DNA from: Archangium gephyra
GTDB taxonomy: Bacteria > Myxococcota > Myxococcia > Myxococcales > Myxococcaceae
Length of the DNA: 64,000 nucleotides
Assembly (NCBI GenBank): GCA_003243425.1
Contig: QFQP01000041.1
Coordinates: 34,166 to 98,165 of the forward strand
Reading direction: 5' to 3'
Made by a program: the position numbers and the translations under genes
In this document: positions 13,464 to 22,412 of the stretch, one piece after another
How positions within the stretch are numbered: position 1 is the stretch's first letter
Layout of the letters: each line of letters opens with the position of its first letter
Notes under the pieces: model-generated
The model's database searches: none
What the model saw: the letters and a program-made list of their open reading frames with translations, nothing else
Told to the model about the DNA's origin: nothing

Positions 13464-14438
13464 ATGAGCTCCGACGACGCGACGAACCCGGGCATCGAAG
13501 ACGAACTTGGTCCTCCGGTGCTGGACCCCATCGAAGACGCCTGGCTGGCGCAGGAGCCGGAGACCGTCGAGACCATGGCCCGCGAGCGCCTCGCCAAAGA
13601 CCCCAACGACGCGAAGAGCCATGCGTGGCTGGGGCTCGCGCTGTGTCTGACCAACCGCGCGCCGCAGGGGCAGGCCTCGCTCAAGAAGGCGTTCGAGTTG
13701 ATCCGCGCGGACCTCGAGCAGGCCATCGACGAAGACGCAAAGCACGAGCTGTCGTGGGAGCTGCACGGCATCGCCAATCGGCTCATCGACGCGCTCGGTG
13801 AAAACCCCACGCAGGGCGTGACGGCCGCGCAGTTCGTGGTCGAGGGGCTCAAGTTCGAGCACGCGCCGGCGCTGCGGTTGATGAGCGAGAACGTGGCCAC
13901 GCAGCACGGAGACCCGATTCGCGCCGCGCAGTTCCTCAAGCGCGCCCTGGCCGTCGACGCCACCGACCCCGAGTCGCACTACCTCGCGGCGCGGCTGTTC
14001 GCGCGGCTGGGCAAGAAGCCGCAGGTGCTCTCACACCTGCAGAAGGCGCTCGACAACGCGGCGGGCACCATCGCCGTGCGCACGCTCGCGCGCTTCGAGC
14101 CCGACTTCGACGGCTTCCGCAAAGACGCTGAGTTCTCGGCGCTGGTCGACCCGTTCCCCACCGACGCCGTGCTGCGGCCAATCTACCAGGCGCTCGACAC
14201 CGGTGACTTCGCGGCGGTGGTCGAGCTGGCGACCGCGAGCGCGTCGAAGGTGCCCAACAAGCTCGACGTGCTCTACCCGTGGCGTGAAGCGCTGGAGCTG
14301 CTGATGGACCAGGCGCCCGGCGACGAGATCGATCAGAACATCAACGCGCAGCTCGACGTGGTGCAGACCGACATCGAGACGCGCGAAGACCGCGGCGAAG
14401 AGAGCCCGGTGTATTCGAAGTTCTGCGGCGACGCGTGA
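13464..14438 (+). CDS. Tetratricopeptide-type helical protein
   Basis: A 324-aa soluble protein built of helical repeats. TPR-like units are visible (AKSHAWLGLALCLTNRAPQG, AQFLKRALAVDATDPESHYL, ARLFARLGKKPQVLSHLQKA). No signal peptide or catalytic domain is seen. The ATG at 13464 is preceded by AAGGTG; an upstream GTG would add 11 residues of poor quality. The gene is divergent from mreB and its stop is 3 bp before the exonuclease gene, so those two probably form an operon. The function is unknown; a scaffold or adaptor is likely. Confidence 0.75.
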   Translation: MSSDDATNPGIEDELGPPVLDPIEDAWLAQEPETVETMARERLAKDPNDAKSHAWLGLALCLTNRAPQGQASLKKAFELIRADLEQAIDEDAKHELSWELHGIANRLIDALGENPTQGVTAAQFVVEGLKFEHAPALRLMSENVATQHGDPIRAAQFLKRALAVDATDPESHYLAARLFARLGKKPQVLSHLQKALDNAAGTIAVRTLARFEPDFDGFRKDAEFSALVDPFPTDAVLRPIYQALDTGDFAAVVELATASASKVPNKLDVLYPWREALELLMDQAPGDEIDQNINAQLDVVQTDIETREDRGEESPVYSKFCGDA

Positions 14439-14441
14439 CGT

Positions 14442-15323
14442 ATGCGGGTGCACCTCGTCGACGGCACGTTCGAGCTGTTTCGCGCGCACTACAGCAAGCG
14501 CCCTTCCCACAGCTCGCCAGCAGGCAAGGACCTCAAGGCGACCCTCGGGGTCGTGCAGTCGCTCATCTACTTGATGGCCGACGCGAGCGAGCAGGCGACG
14601 CACCTCGCGGTGGCCTTCGACAACCCCATCGTCTCTTTCAGGAACAAGTTGTTCCGCGGGTACAAGACCGACGCGGGCATGGACCCTGCGCTGCGCAACC
14701 AGTTCGACGACGTGGAAGAAGCGGTGCGCGCGCTCGGCGTGACCGTGTGGTCGATGAAGGAGTTCGAAGCCGACGACGCGTTGGCGACGGCGGCGCTGAA
14801 GTTCGCTGCCGACCCGCGCGTCGAGCAGGTGCGCATCATGACGCCCGACAAGGACCTGGGGCAGGTGCTGCTGGGCGAGAAGATCGTTCAGGTCGACCGC
14901 ATTCGTTCGAAGGTCATCACCGAGGCCTCGCAGCTGGCCGACAAGAAGTTGAAGCCCGCTTCGGTTCCCGACTTCCTCGCGCTCGTCGGTGACACCGCCG
15001 ACGGCATTCCCGGGCTCGACGGCTGGGGCGAGAAGTCGACCGCCGAAGTGCTCGCGCACTATGGCTCGCTCGAAGCGATCCCCGACTCGGTCGCCGACTG
15101 GAAAGTGAAACCGCGGGGGGCGGAAAAATTATCCGCTTCGCTGGCCCGCGAGCGGAAGGAAGCGCTGCTCTACAAACAGCTCGCCTCGTTGCGCGGCGAC
15201 GTGCCGTTGAAAGAGACGCTCGAAGACCTCGAGTGGAAGGGCGCTGATCAAGCGCAGTGGCTGAAGTGGTGCGACACGGTCGGCAGCGATTCGATGCGCA
15301 CGCGGCCGACGAAGTGGAAGTAA
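14442..15323 (+). CDS. 5'-3' exonuclease (flap endonuclease, Pol I N-terminal-domain type)
   Basis: A 293-aa stand-alone 5' nuclease of the 53EXO family, expected to remove 5' flaps or RNA primers. The metal-binding acidic clusters are present: LVDGTFELFRAH at the start, FEADDALATAA at about 108, and MTPDKDLGQ at about 130. The helix-hairpin-helix region is DFLALVGDTADGIPGLDGWG, where GDxxDNIPG is modified to GDTADGIPG. The length matches the nuclease domain without the polymerase. It probably supplements the nuclease of DNA polymerase I. Confidence 0.92.
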   Translation: MRVHLVDGTFELFRAHYSKRPSHSSPAGKDLKATLGVVQSLIYLMADASEQATHLAVAFDNPIVSFRNKLFRGYKTDAGMDPALRNQFDDVEEAVRALGVTVWSMKEFEADDALATAALKFAADPRVEQVRIMTPDKDLGQVLLGEKIVQVDRIRSKVITEASQLADKKLKPASVPDFLALVGDTADGIPGLDGWGEKSTAEVLAHYGSLEAIPDSVADWKVKPRGAEKLSASLARERKEALLYKQLASLRGDVPLKETLEDLEWKGADQAQWLKWCDTVGSDSMRTRPTKWK

Positions 15324-15333
15324 CTCCCTCACT

Positions 15334-16215
15334 TCAGCGGGTCTTCATCCAACGCACCGTCTCCGCCACACCGTCATCCAACGAGGTCGCTTCACCACCG
15401 AACGTGCGCCTGAACTTCGAGTCATCGAGCACGAACGGCACGCGCCACTGGTACCGCATCTCCATCAGCTCCTTCACGGCAGGCTCGAACACCCCGAGGA
15501 CCCGAAGCACGAAGTCGGGAACCTGCGTGGTCTTCAGCCCGAACCGCTTCGCCATCGCTTCCGTGCTCTCGGCCTTCGCGACCGGCAGGTGCCACACCTG
15601 ACCGAGTGACTGCTCGTCGAGCGCGAGCGTCACCAGGCCCGCGGCCACGTCCTCCACATAGGAATACGAGTGCAGCAGCTCGGGCGGCCCGAAGGTCTCC
15701 ATCGGCTTTCCCGTCAATGCGCGACCCACGAACCGCTCGTTGAAGATCGCCGACATGGTGACGCCGGGCCCGTAGAAGTCCGCTGCACGGGCGATGGCCA
15801 CACGAGGCCCCTGCAACCGCTCCGCTGCCTTCGCGCGCAACTCGCCCTTGCGACTCGACGGCCGAACCGGGCTCGTCTCCGTGAGAGGACCACTCGGCTC
15901 GCCGTACGCGTACAGGTTGTCCAACACGATGAGCGGCGCGCCCGATTTCCCTGCCGCATGCCCCACCGCATCGTTGAGCGGAATCAGCAGCTCGTTCCAC
16001 TGGTGGTACGGCGGCGTGACCGTGTGAATGATGGCGCGCGCGCCCTTCGCGACCTCCGCTGCGAACTCGAGGTTCGCGAGGTCACCGACCTTCACGTCCT
16101 TCGAACTCGCTCCCGTTCGTCTGACCTGCGTGACCCGATGCCCCTTCGCGCGCAGCTGCTTCGCGACGAGTGAACCGATCTGCCCTGCGCCAAGGACCAC
16201 GATGGGTGCGTTCAT
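15334..16215 (-). CDS. NAD(P)-dependent epimerase/dehydratase family protein
   Basis: A 293-aa short-chain dehydrogenase of the extended type. The Rossmann motif is VVLGAGQIGSLVAKQL at the N-terminus. The catalytic Tyr is probably in DNLYAYGEPSG, and ARAADFYGPGV is the typical substrate-side motif. A Lys three residues after the Tyr is not seen, so catalysis may be atypical or the role non-enzymatic. The gene lies 15 bp downstream of a 57-bp operator module (16231-16287) that is duplicated upstream of the neighbouring decayed gene. That makes control by the nearby LysR protein likely. Confidence 0.85.
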   Translation of the reverse strand: MNAPIVVLGAGQIGSLVAKQLRAKGHRVTQVRRTGASSKDVKVGDLANLEFAAEVAKGARAIIHTVTPPYHQWNELLIPLNDAVGHAAGKSGAPLIVLDNLYAYGEPSGPLTETSPVRPSSRKGELRAKAAERLQGPRVAIARAADFYGPGVTMSAIFNERFVGRALTGKPMETFGPPELLHSYSYVEDVAAGLVTLALDEQSLGQVWHLPVAKAESTEAMAKRFGLKTTQVPDFVLRVLGVFEPAVKELMEMRYQWRVPFVLDDSKFRRTFGGEATSLDDGVAETVRWMKTR

Positions 16216-16230
16216 GCCGCCACCATGCGG

Positions 16231-16287
16231 CTTGCAGAAATGCAGTTCTACTCGAAGTTCGACAACTCTCGATTGCGTCAGTGCAAG
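16231..16287 (-). promoter_or_regulatory. Operator/promoter module upstream of the epimerase
   Basis: Two TTGCA-N4-TGCAA-like inverted repeats (16232-16245, TTGCA GAAA TGCAG; 16273-16286, TTGCG TCAG TGCAA) have centres 41 bp apart. They flank CTCGAAGTTCGACAAC. The 57 bp align without gaps to 17012-17068 with 39 identities. The module ends 15 bp before the epimerase start, and the second half-site covers the stop codon of the decayed metallo-hydrolase. Confidence 0.7.
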
Positions 16288-16995
16288 CCGAAATGTTGCT
16301 GCACCGACGCGCGCGTCACCGGGCCGAAGTGGCCCACGAAGAACGTGTCTGCGGTGACTTCAGACAACAGCTTCATCACGTCGCGGCGATTGCCTTCGAC
16401 GTCACACATGAAGAAGTGCGTCTCTGCGCCCGTGCCGATGACGCTGCCGCGGAACAGATCTCCCACGAGCACCACGTCACCCGCGGTCACGATGACCGAA
16501 CCCCGTGTGTGACCCGGGAGCCGGCGCACCTTCGCGTCGATGCCCGTGGTGGCCTTCAGGTCGAGGACGTCTTCCACCAGCACGTCGGCAGTGCTCCCGG
16601 TGTAGGTCGCGCTTTCATCCTGCTGATGGCGCGTGTTGGCGATGAACCCGACCGGGCACAGCGGCTCGTTCTTCCCCGTGCTGAACATGGTCTCGTCGTT
16701 CAAGCCCACGAACACCGGCACCTTGAACTTCTGCTGAAAGTACCGCGCGCCACCCGCGTGATCCGCGTGACCGTGCGTCACCACGATGCCCTTCAACTGC
16801 GTCGACGGGTCGATTCCGGCGCGGCGAACTTCGTCTTCGAGCTTCGACGAGGATCGCGTTGCCGTTCTCCTTCACGAGGTGCGCGTTCGAAGAATCGAGC
16901 GTGATGGTGACGACTTCCAGCCCGTTGGGCCGCGTGTACTTCGTGGCGACAGAGCAACCGGACAACAGCATCAGGAGCATCAGGGTCTTGTTCAT
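16278..16995 (-). pseudogene. Metallo-beta-lactamase-fold lipoprotein, frameshifted
   Basis: The N-terminus reads as a lipoprotein (MNKTLMLLMLLSGC) followed by KYTRPNGLEVVTITLDSSNA and ENGNAILVE. The frame is then lost. The next frame resumes with SKLEDEVRRAGIDPSTQLKG, the zinc motif THGHADHAGG, LPGHTRGSVI, and GHFGPVTR. The stop is at 16278. The usual Asp-X-Gly motif after AILV is missing, so a short deletion of 3n+2 bases at about 16850 probably broke the gene. The 718-bp total is not a multiple of three, which agrees. A truncated protein from a TTG at 16796 would keep the metal site but lose export. Confidence 0.8.
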
Positions 16996-17011
16996 GGGGC
17001 TCGTACTGAGG

Positions 17012-17069
17012 TTTGCACGAATGCAAATCGACTCGAAGTTGAGCAACATGCCCTTGCAATGGTGCAAGG
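17012..17069. promoter_or_regulatory. Divergent operator module at the LysR gene start
   Basis: Inverted repeats TTTGCA CGAA TGCAAA (17012-17027) and CCTTGCA ATGG TGCAAGG (17052-17069) have centres 41 bp apart. The second spans the LysR ATG (17059-17061), which suggests autorepression. The first lies 16 bp upstream of the decayed lipoprotein gene. The arrangement and spacing match the module at 16231-16287. Confidence 0.75.
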
Positions 17070-17949
17070 CACTTCGTGGGACGACGTGAAACTGTTCCTC
17101 GCCCTCGTTCGTACGCGCCGTCTGGCTGCCGCCGCGAAGACGCTGGGGGTCGACATTTCGACCACCTCCCGACGGTTGGCGCGGCTCGAAGAACAGCTCG
17201 GGTTGTCGCTGTTCGATCGCCGGCGTGACGGCCTCGTGGCCACCGACGCGGCGATGCGCCTCCTGGCCCCCGCGGAAGAGATGGAGCGCGCGTCACACGG
17301 CTTCGGTCGGCAGGTCGACGTGCTCGAACGACGCGTCGAAGGCCCGGTGCGCATCTCGACGCCGCCCGGAATCGCCGAGAGCTTCGTCGGGCCGTTGCTC
17401 AACGATCTCGCGCTCCGTCACCCCGGCATTCGCTTCGAAGTCGACGCCAGCACCCGGCAGGTCGACCTCACCAAACGTGAAGCCGACCTCGGGGTGCGCA
17501 CCGTGAAACCGAAGGGCGGGCCGTTGGTGCGGCAACGCCTGGCACGCGCCCGGTGGATTCCGATGGCCTCGCCGGCGCTCGCCGCTTCACTCGGTGTCGT
17601 TCGCAACTGGAACGACGTGCCGTGGATCGGCTGGGCCTACGAGCTCGAGCGACTCCACGCCTCTCGCTGGCTCACGACGCACCTGAAAGCAGAGCCCGTG
17701 CTCAAGACCAACAGCTTCGCCCTCCAGGTCGCCACCGTGCAGCGAGGGCTCGGGGCAGCGTTGATGCCGGAGCAATACCTGTCGGTGCACCAGTTCGCGC
17801 CGCTCCAGCTCTCGAGAACGCTCACTGCCGAGGCGAAGTCACTCCCGCGAGACGACCTCTGGCTCGTCGCGCACGAAGGGCTCCGCAGAGTTCCGCGCGT
17901 CGCCGCCGTGTGGGACTACTTCGTCGCCGTGTTCTCTGCGCGCATCTGA
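17059..17949 (+). CDS. LysR family transcriptional regulator
   Basis: A 296-aa LysR-type regulator. The winged helix-turn-helix is at residues 5-65 (RLAAAAKTLGVDISTTSRRL, then EEQLGLSLFDRRRDG). The substrate-binding domain follows (VRISTPPGIAESFVGPLL, READLGVRTVKP, VQRGLGAALMPEQYL). The ATG at 17059 sits inside the perfect CCTTGCA-N4-TGCAAGG palindrome, so the regulator probably controls itself. It is divergent from the decayed metallo-hydrolase. Through the duplicated module it probably controls the epimerase as well. The inducer is unknown. A start further upstream would add residues with no family similarity. Confidence 0.93.
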   Translation: MVQGTSWDDVKLFLALVRTRRLAAAAKTLGVDISTTSRRLARLEEQLGLSLFDRRRDGLVATDAAMRLLAPAEEMERASHGFGRQVDVLERRVEGPVRISTPPGIAESFVGPLLNDLALRHPGIRFEVDASTRQVDLTKREADLGVRTVKPKGGPLVRQRLARARWIPMASPALAASLGVVRNWNDVPWIGWAYELERLHASRWLTTHLKAEPVLKTNSFALQVATVQRGLGAALMPEQYLSVHQFAPLQLSRTLTAEAKSLPRDDLWLVAHEGLRRVPRVAAVWDYFVAVFSARI

Positions 17950-18013
17950 GCGCGCAGCCCCGGCGCTTCACCGTCGCCACGTGCGCCGAGCGAGTTGATC
18001 AGCCACCACAGCT

Positions 18014-18904
18014 TCACGGTGACGGCACCGGGTGCCTGTCGGTGAACGCGCTGGTGATGCCGCGCAGGTCGAAGCTCCACGCCGCGAGCAGGTAGACGAA
18101 CTGCTGTACGAACCCCGGCCGGTCCAACGGCATGTCGCGCTCGTACGCGAGGTGCGCTTCGAGCGACCTCCAGTGGAAGATCAACTCCACCGTGAAATCC
18201 AACTCGCTGGGCGCGGCCCACACCGGCGCGGTGCGGTCGGTGAACATCGTCGCGTCGAGGCCGAGTGAGAGCAGGTCATCGAACGTCGACACCTCGCCAT
18301 GCAGCGCGTACCGGAACAGCGCGAGGCCCGAGTTGTCGGGCCGCGCGGCGTACGTGGGGTTGAACACGAAGCCCCCGAGCGTCGCCCAGCCGCTCACGTC
18401 GCCGTTCTTCAGCGCGTCCTTCAACTTCGGGAACAACGACCCGAACGACATCAGGTACCGCGCTCGCGCGTCGACGTAGGTCTGCGTGAACGTGCCCTTG
18501 TCGATGGGCCGGTCGTGCTCCACGCGCGTGCCCAGCTCGAGGTCACCGGGCCCGGCCGCGAACGTCGAGGTGATGCCGCCGATGAAGTCGAACTCGGTGG
18601 GCAGCAGCACCTCGCCGCCCATGCGCGTGGCGTCGGTGAAGAAGCTCACGTCGAGCGGCACGCTCAGGTACCGGCCGATGAGGTCGACGTCGAAGTGTGC
18701 GGCGTACCTGAACAACGCGAGGCCGGTGTTGTCGGGGCGCGCCGCGTAGCTCGGGTTGTAGAGCGACACGCCCGCCATCAGCGCCCCGCTGAAGTTGAAA
18801 GAGGTGTCGTTGCCGCCCACCGCGCCCCCGTGCGCGCTGCCCTGCTTGTCGAGCGCGAAGGCGGTGGTGGCCATGAAGCTGATGAACGCGAGGCGCCGGA
18901 GCAC
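18014..18904 (-). CDS. Exported protein with an internal duplication, barrel-like
   Basis: A 296-aa protein with a signal peptide (MLRRLAFISFMATTAFALDK). Two homologous halves are obvious: SLYNPSYAARPDNTGLALFR near residue 50 and FVFNPTYAARPDNSGLALFR near residue 180. Each is followed by matching patterns (SVPLDVSFFTDATR and SLGLDATMFTDRTAP, LPTEFDFI and APSELDFTVEL). Alternating hydrophobic patterns suggest a small outer-membrane barrel or a beta-rich periplasmic protein. I do not recognise the family. The gene is divergent from the vWA lipoprotein. Confidence 0.75.
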   Translation of the reverse strand: MLRRLAFISFMATTAFALDKQGSAHGGAVGGNDTSFNFSGALMAGVSLYNPSYAARPDNTGLALFRYAAHFDVDLIGRYLSVPLDVSFFTDATRMGGEVLLPTEFDFIGGITSTFAAGPGDLELGTRVEHDRPIDKGTFTQTYVDARARYLMSFGSLFPKLKDALKNGDVSGWATLGGFVFNPTYAARPDNSGLALFRYALHGEVSTFDDLLSLGLDATMFTDRTAPVWAAPSELDFTVELIFHWRSLEAHLAYERDMPLDRPGFVQQFVYLLAAWSFDLRGITSAFTDRHPVPSP

Positions 18905-18989
18905 GAGCGCTCCTCATCACAACTCGACAGCGGAGTGCGAATCACCGACGCTCACGTCACGCATCGGCCGGGTGCTCGACGGAGTCCAC

Positions 18990-20441
18990 ATGCGTCAGCT
19001 TCTTCTCGTGTCGTCGTTGTGCTGCATCGCTGCGTGCGGCGTCAGCCGTGGTCCGCTCGATCGCGAGGGCTTCTCGCCGCCGGGCAGTGGAGCGAGTGCC
19101 GGCGGCTCGGGTTCAGGCAACTCCGCGGGCGCGCGGCCCGACGAAGCGCAGGGTCAGCCCACGGGTTCGCTTCCTGTCTACGACGGCGGCTACTGGTTGC
19201 AGCTCTCGGCTGACGACTCGACCAGCATGGCCTCGGCGCAGCTCGCGCGGCTCGGCACCACCACCGGCCTGCACCGGCACGAGTTCCTCAATTACTACGA
19301 CCCCGCGGCCTCGCTGTTCGACGATGAGCCGTGGGCCGTCGAAGAACAGCTCGACCCCGCCATCAAGCTCGGTGCTTCACTGGTGCTCTCCACCGATGCC
19401 GACGGCGGCACGCAGGCCGAGCTCCTCCTCCAACTTCGCGCGAAGCCGGTCGACCCCGAGACGCGGCGTGCGTGGCACCTCGTGTATTGCGTCGACGTCT
19501 CGGGCTCGATGGCAGGCGACAAGATCGTCTTCACCCGCGATGCACTGAACCGGTCCCTCGCCCACCTGCGCTCGGGAGATCGCGTGTCCATCGTCGCCTT
19601 CTCGAACGAAGCCGAGACGCGCGTCTCGTACGCCCAGTGGCCTCAGGACGAAGGCGCGATTCGCACCGCCATCACCGGCCTCGAGCCGACGGGCGGCACC
19701 AACATGATCGCCGGCCTGAACGCGGCGTATGACCTCGCCGGTCAGCACCTGAGCGCAGGCACCCTGAGCCGCGTGCTGCTCTTCGGAGACGGGCAGGCCA
19801 ACGTGGGCGACACCGACGTGCAGCGCTTCGCGAGCCTCACGCGCAACGGCAACGACGAAGGCATCTACCTCTCGTCCATCGGCGTCGGCAGCGACTTCGA
19901 CTGGAACCGCATGGACACCCTGGCCGACTCGGGGAAGGGCGCGAGCATCTTCCTGCCCGACGCGCGGGAAGTGACGCGCATGTTCGGCAGCGACTTCTAC
20001 AAGCTGGTCGAGGTGTCCGCCGACGCGGTCGAAGTAGAGCTCGTGTTGAACGACGGCTTCGTGCTCGCCGACTTCTCAGGTGAAGAGACCTCCACCAACC
20101 CCAACCAGCGCGTGCCTTCGACGATTCTCTCGAGCGGCGACGACCTCACCATGCTCGCGCGTTTCCATGTCACGCAGCAGGCGCTCGATTCACCGCTGTC
20201 GATGCGGGTGTCGTTCAAGCCGCTCGGCTCGGGGCAGGGCGTCGTCACCGACCGTCACTTCGAGTTCGCGCGCGACCTCGTGGTCACCGGCGGACCGCTC
20301 CATGCGCGCACCAGGCTGGTCGACGATTACGCGCGCTGGGTGACCACCGGCGCGCTGGGGAAAGACGTCGTGAAAAGCGCGCTCTCCGCGCACCCGGTGA
20401 GCGACCCGGGCCTCGCGGAGATCCTCCAGCTGCTGCAGTGA
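18990..20441 (+). CDS. YfbK-like von Willebrand factor A lipoprotein
   Basis: A 483-aa lipoprotein (signal MRQLLLVSSLCCIAAC). After a Gly/Ser linker (SGASAGGSGSGNSAGA) comes a segment like the N-terminal domain of YfbK (ADDSTSMASAQLAR, FLNYYDP). A vWA domain follows at about 155-330 with an intact MIDAS: DVSGSM, GGTNM and FGDGQAN. The C-terminal part resembles the DUF3520 region. These proteins are envelope adhesion or assembly factors that bind a metal-dependent ligand. The ATG at 18990 has GGAG 9 bp upstream. The gene converges on a small membrane protein with a 1-bp gap. Confidence 0.9.
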   Translation: MRQLLLVSSLCCIAACGVSRGPLDREGFSPPGSGASAGGSGSGNSAGARPDEAQGQPTGSLPVYDGGYWLQLSADDSTSMASAQLARLGTTTGLHRHEFLNYYDPAASLFDDEPWAVEEQLDPAIKLGASLVLSTDADGGTQAELLLQLRAKPVDPETRRAWHLVYCVDVSGSMAGDKIVFTRDALNRSLAHLRSGDRVSIVAFSNEAETRVSYAQWPQDEGAIRTAITGLEPTGGTNMIAGLNAAYDLAGQHLSAGTLSRVLLFGDGQANVGDTDVQRFASLTRNGNDEGIYLSSIGVGSDFDWNRMDTLADSGKGASIFLPDAREVTRMFGSDFYKLVEVSADAVEVELVLNDGFVLADFSGEETSTNPNQRVPSTILSSGDDLTMLARFHVTQQALDSPLSMRVSFKPLGSGQGVVTDRHFEFARDLVVTGGPLHARTRLVDDYARWVTTGALGKDVVKSALSAHPVSDPGLAEILQLLQ

Positions 20442-20442
20442 C

Positions 20443-20886
20443 TCAAATCTCCGACGGCGAATCGCGGTGACGGCGCGCTGGCAGCGACTCTTCCGGAGAC
20501 GGAGCGGTCTTCGGGTTGTCGGCGCGCAGGTCGGTCCACGTCCACATCGCGAACAGCGCTTCACCCGCGGCGAACGCGAGGATGACCGGCGGCGCCCACT
20601 GCATCGCCACGATGAACACGAAGAGCACCACCGCCAGCAGTCGCGCCTGCACCGTCCACTTGAAGAAGTCGAGGTGCTGCGCCTGTGCGGCGCGCCAGTA
20701 GATGATGCCGATGGGAATCATGAACACGCCCAGGCAGCGCAGCCACGGCTCGTGCGTGGGTTCCCACCACAGGCCCCACATCAGCAGGTTGGGGACCGCC
20801 ATCAGGATGCTGCCCGAGATGAACAGCCAGAGTGCGTAGATGCGGATGGAGTTCGTCGCTCGGCTGAGAACGCGTTTGCCTTGCAT
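20443..20886 (-). CDS. Small integral membrane protein, unknown function
   Basis: A 147-aa protein with about four hydrophobic segments (YALWLFISGSILMAVPNLLM, CLGVFMIPIGIIYWRAA, LLAVVLFVFIVAMQWAP, PVILAFAAGEALFAMW) and a charged C-terminal tail. The ATG at 20886 has GGAGG 9 bp upstream, so the longer upstream reading is rejected. No catalytic motif is visible and I do not recognise the family. Confidence 0.75.
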   Translation of the reverse strand: MQGKRVLSRATNSIRIYALWLFISGSILMAVPNLLMWGLWWEPTHEPWLRCLGVFMIPIGIIYWRAAQAQHLDFFKWTVQARLLAVVLFVFIVAMQWAPPVILAFAAGEALFAMWTWTDLRADNPKTAPSPEESLPARRHRDSPSEI

Positions 20887-21044
20887 GGTGTGCCTCCGTT
20901 TTCGAAGTCGATGATTCCTGATCCATGCGTAGCGACCCTCTCCAGGCGGAGCACGGCGGGGGGCGGCCCCGTTACGACGGGGCAACGGAACCGACTCACC
21001 ACGTCGCTGGGCGAACCTCCCCGCAGTGTTGATGTCTGACGGCC

Positions 21045-22412
21045 ATGCTCTCGCTCGCGTTGCTGTCGGTGCTGACTGCTTCACCCGAGTTCATCGAACC
21101 GTGGGGCCTCTCGCTGGGAACGCGCGACGACGCGGTGGTGATTGCGTCGGTGCGGCCCGACTCGCCGGCGGCGCGAGCGAAGTTGAAGGTGGGCGACGTG
21201 CTCTTGCGCCTCCGCTCCCCGAAGCCCGACGCCGCGGTGCTGGGCACGCTCGATGAAGCCGCGTTGCTGCCGGTCTCGAAGTTCCTTGGCGAGGTGAAGA
21301 CCGAGGTGTTGATCCTCGACGTCGGCGGCGAGACGGGCTCGCGCGCGCTGCGACGCACCGAGTTCCGGCCCAGGAGCGGCGACGAGCTCAAGAAGCTCAC
21401 GCCCATGGAGCAGTCGCTCTACTTCGCCGAGCTCGGCAGCAAGGGCACGCCGCCCAGCACCCAGGTGGCCGGCATCGACTTCGGGCCCCAGCGCGCGAAG
21501 GTGACCGCGTGGGTCGACCCGCAGACGAAGCGGCTGCTCGCGGTGAACGCCGGCGGCGCCACCGGTGAACACCTGTGGGGCATGTTCGGCGCGTCGTACC
21601 GCTGCCTCGGCTCGAAGGCCCACACCATCACCGTGAAGGGCGAGGCCATGCGCACGCCGGTGTACGTCGACCTCAAGCCCGACAAGCTGCAGGGCGGCGC
21701 GCACGAGGTGCAGGTGCCGCTGGCGACGCTCGACGCGGTGACGAAGTGCCCGGCCAAGCCGCTGGTGACGACGCTCGACCTCACGCTCACCTGTGAAGAC
21801 GGCAGCACCATCGAGGGCCGCGAGAAGCCGCTGCTCGAGGTGAAGTGCGAGAAGCCCGAGGGCTACCAGCCGCCGGTGTTCAACGTGTGGCAGCCCTTCA
21901 CCGCGGAGCGCGTCACCGAAGGCGTGGCCACGTTCGCGGCGAACCCCTTCGCCTCGAGCGGCCCGCAGCCCACGCGCGTCGACGTGCTGGTGATGAACGG
22001 GAAGGACGTGGTGACGCAGTTGCCCAACGCGTGGACCGCGAAGGAAGCGGCAGACTTCAAGCGCGCGGCGGTGCCCGCTCCGAAGAAGCCCGGCGAGTAC
22101 ACGGTGCTCTACGAAGCGACGTGGAGCGACGGCACGAAGTCGCGCAGCGAGCCCGCGAAGTTGACGGTGCTGACGAAGGCCGATGCGGCGCGTTCGACCG
22201 AAGCGGCCACCACCGGGATGTTCACCATCCGAACCGTGCTGGACCGCATGAAGAGCGAGCGCGTCGAGGTGTGCGACGCCAAGGCCGCGATGCCGTGGTT
22301 GCGCCAGCAGTCCGAGGTCGACCAGGTGCGCCCGGCGGCGAAGGGCAATGGCTACAGCTTCACCGTGAAGGGCTGGCACATGCCGCATCTCGTGCACTGC
22401 GACGAGAAGTAG
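21045..22412 (+). CDS. Exported PDZ-domain protein
   Basis: A 455-aa protein with a short signal peptide (MLSLALLSVLTASP). A PDZ-like domain covers about residues 20-100 (EPWGLSLGTRDDAVVIASVR, AARAKLKVGDVLLRL). The middle has paired Cys residues (ASYRCLGSKA, TKCPAKP, LTCEDGS, VKCEKPEG). A beta-sandwich-like segment follows (KKPGEYTVLYEATWSDGTKS). There is no protease domain. The protein is probably periplasmic or surface-bound. The gene is divergent from the small membrane protein. Confidence 0.75.
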   Translation: MLSLALLSVLTASPEFIEPWGLSLGTRDDAVVIASVRPDSPAARAKLKVGDVLLRLRSPKPDAAVLGTLDEAALLPVSKFLGEVKTEVLILDVGGETGSRALRRTEFRPRSGDELKKLTPMEQSLYFAELGSKGTPPSTQVAGIDFGPQRAKVTAWVDPQTKRLLAVNAGGATGEHLWGMFGASYRCLGSKAHTITVKGEAMRTPVYVDLKPDKLQGGAHEVQVPLATLDAVTKCPAKPLVTTLDLTLTCEDGSTIEGREKPLLEVKCEKPEGYQPPVFNVWQPFTAERVTEGVATFAANPFASSGPQPTRVDVLVMNGKDVVTQLPNAWTAKEAADFKRAAVPAPKKPGEYTVLYEATWSDGTKSRSEPAKLTVLTKADAARSTEAATTGMFTIRTVLDRMKSERVEVCDAKAAMPWLRQQSEVDQVRPAAKGNGYSFTVKGWHMPHLVHCDEK

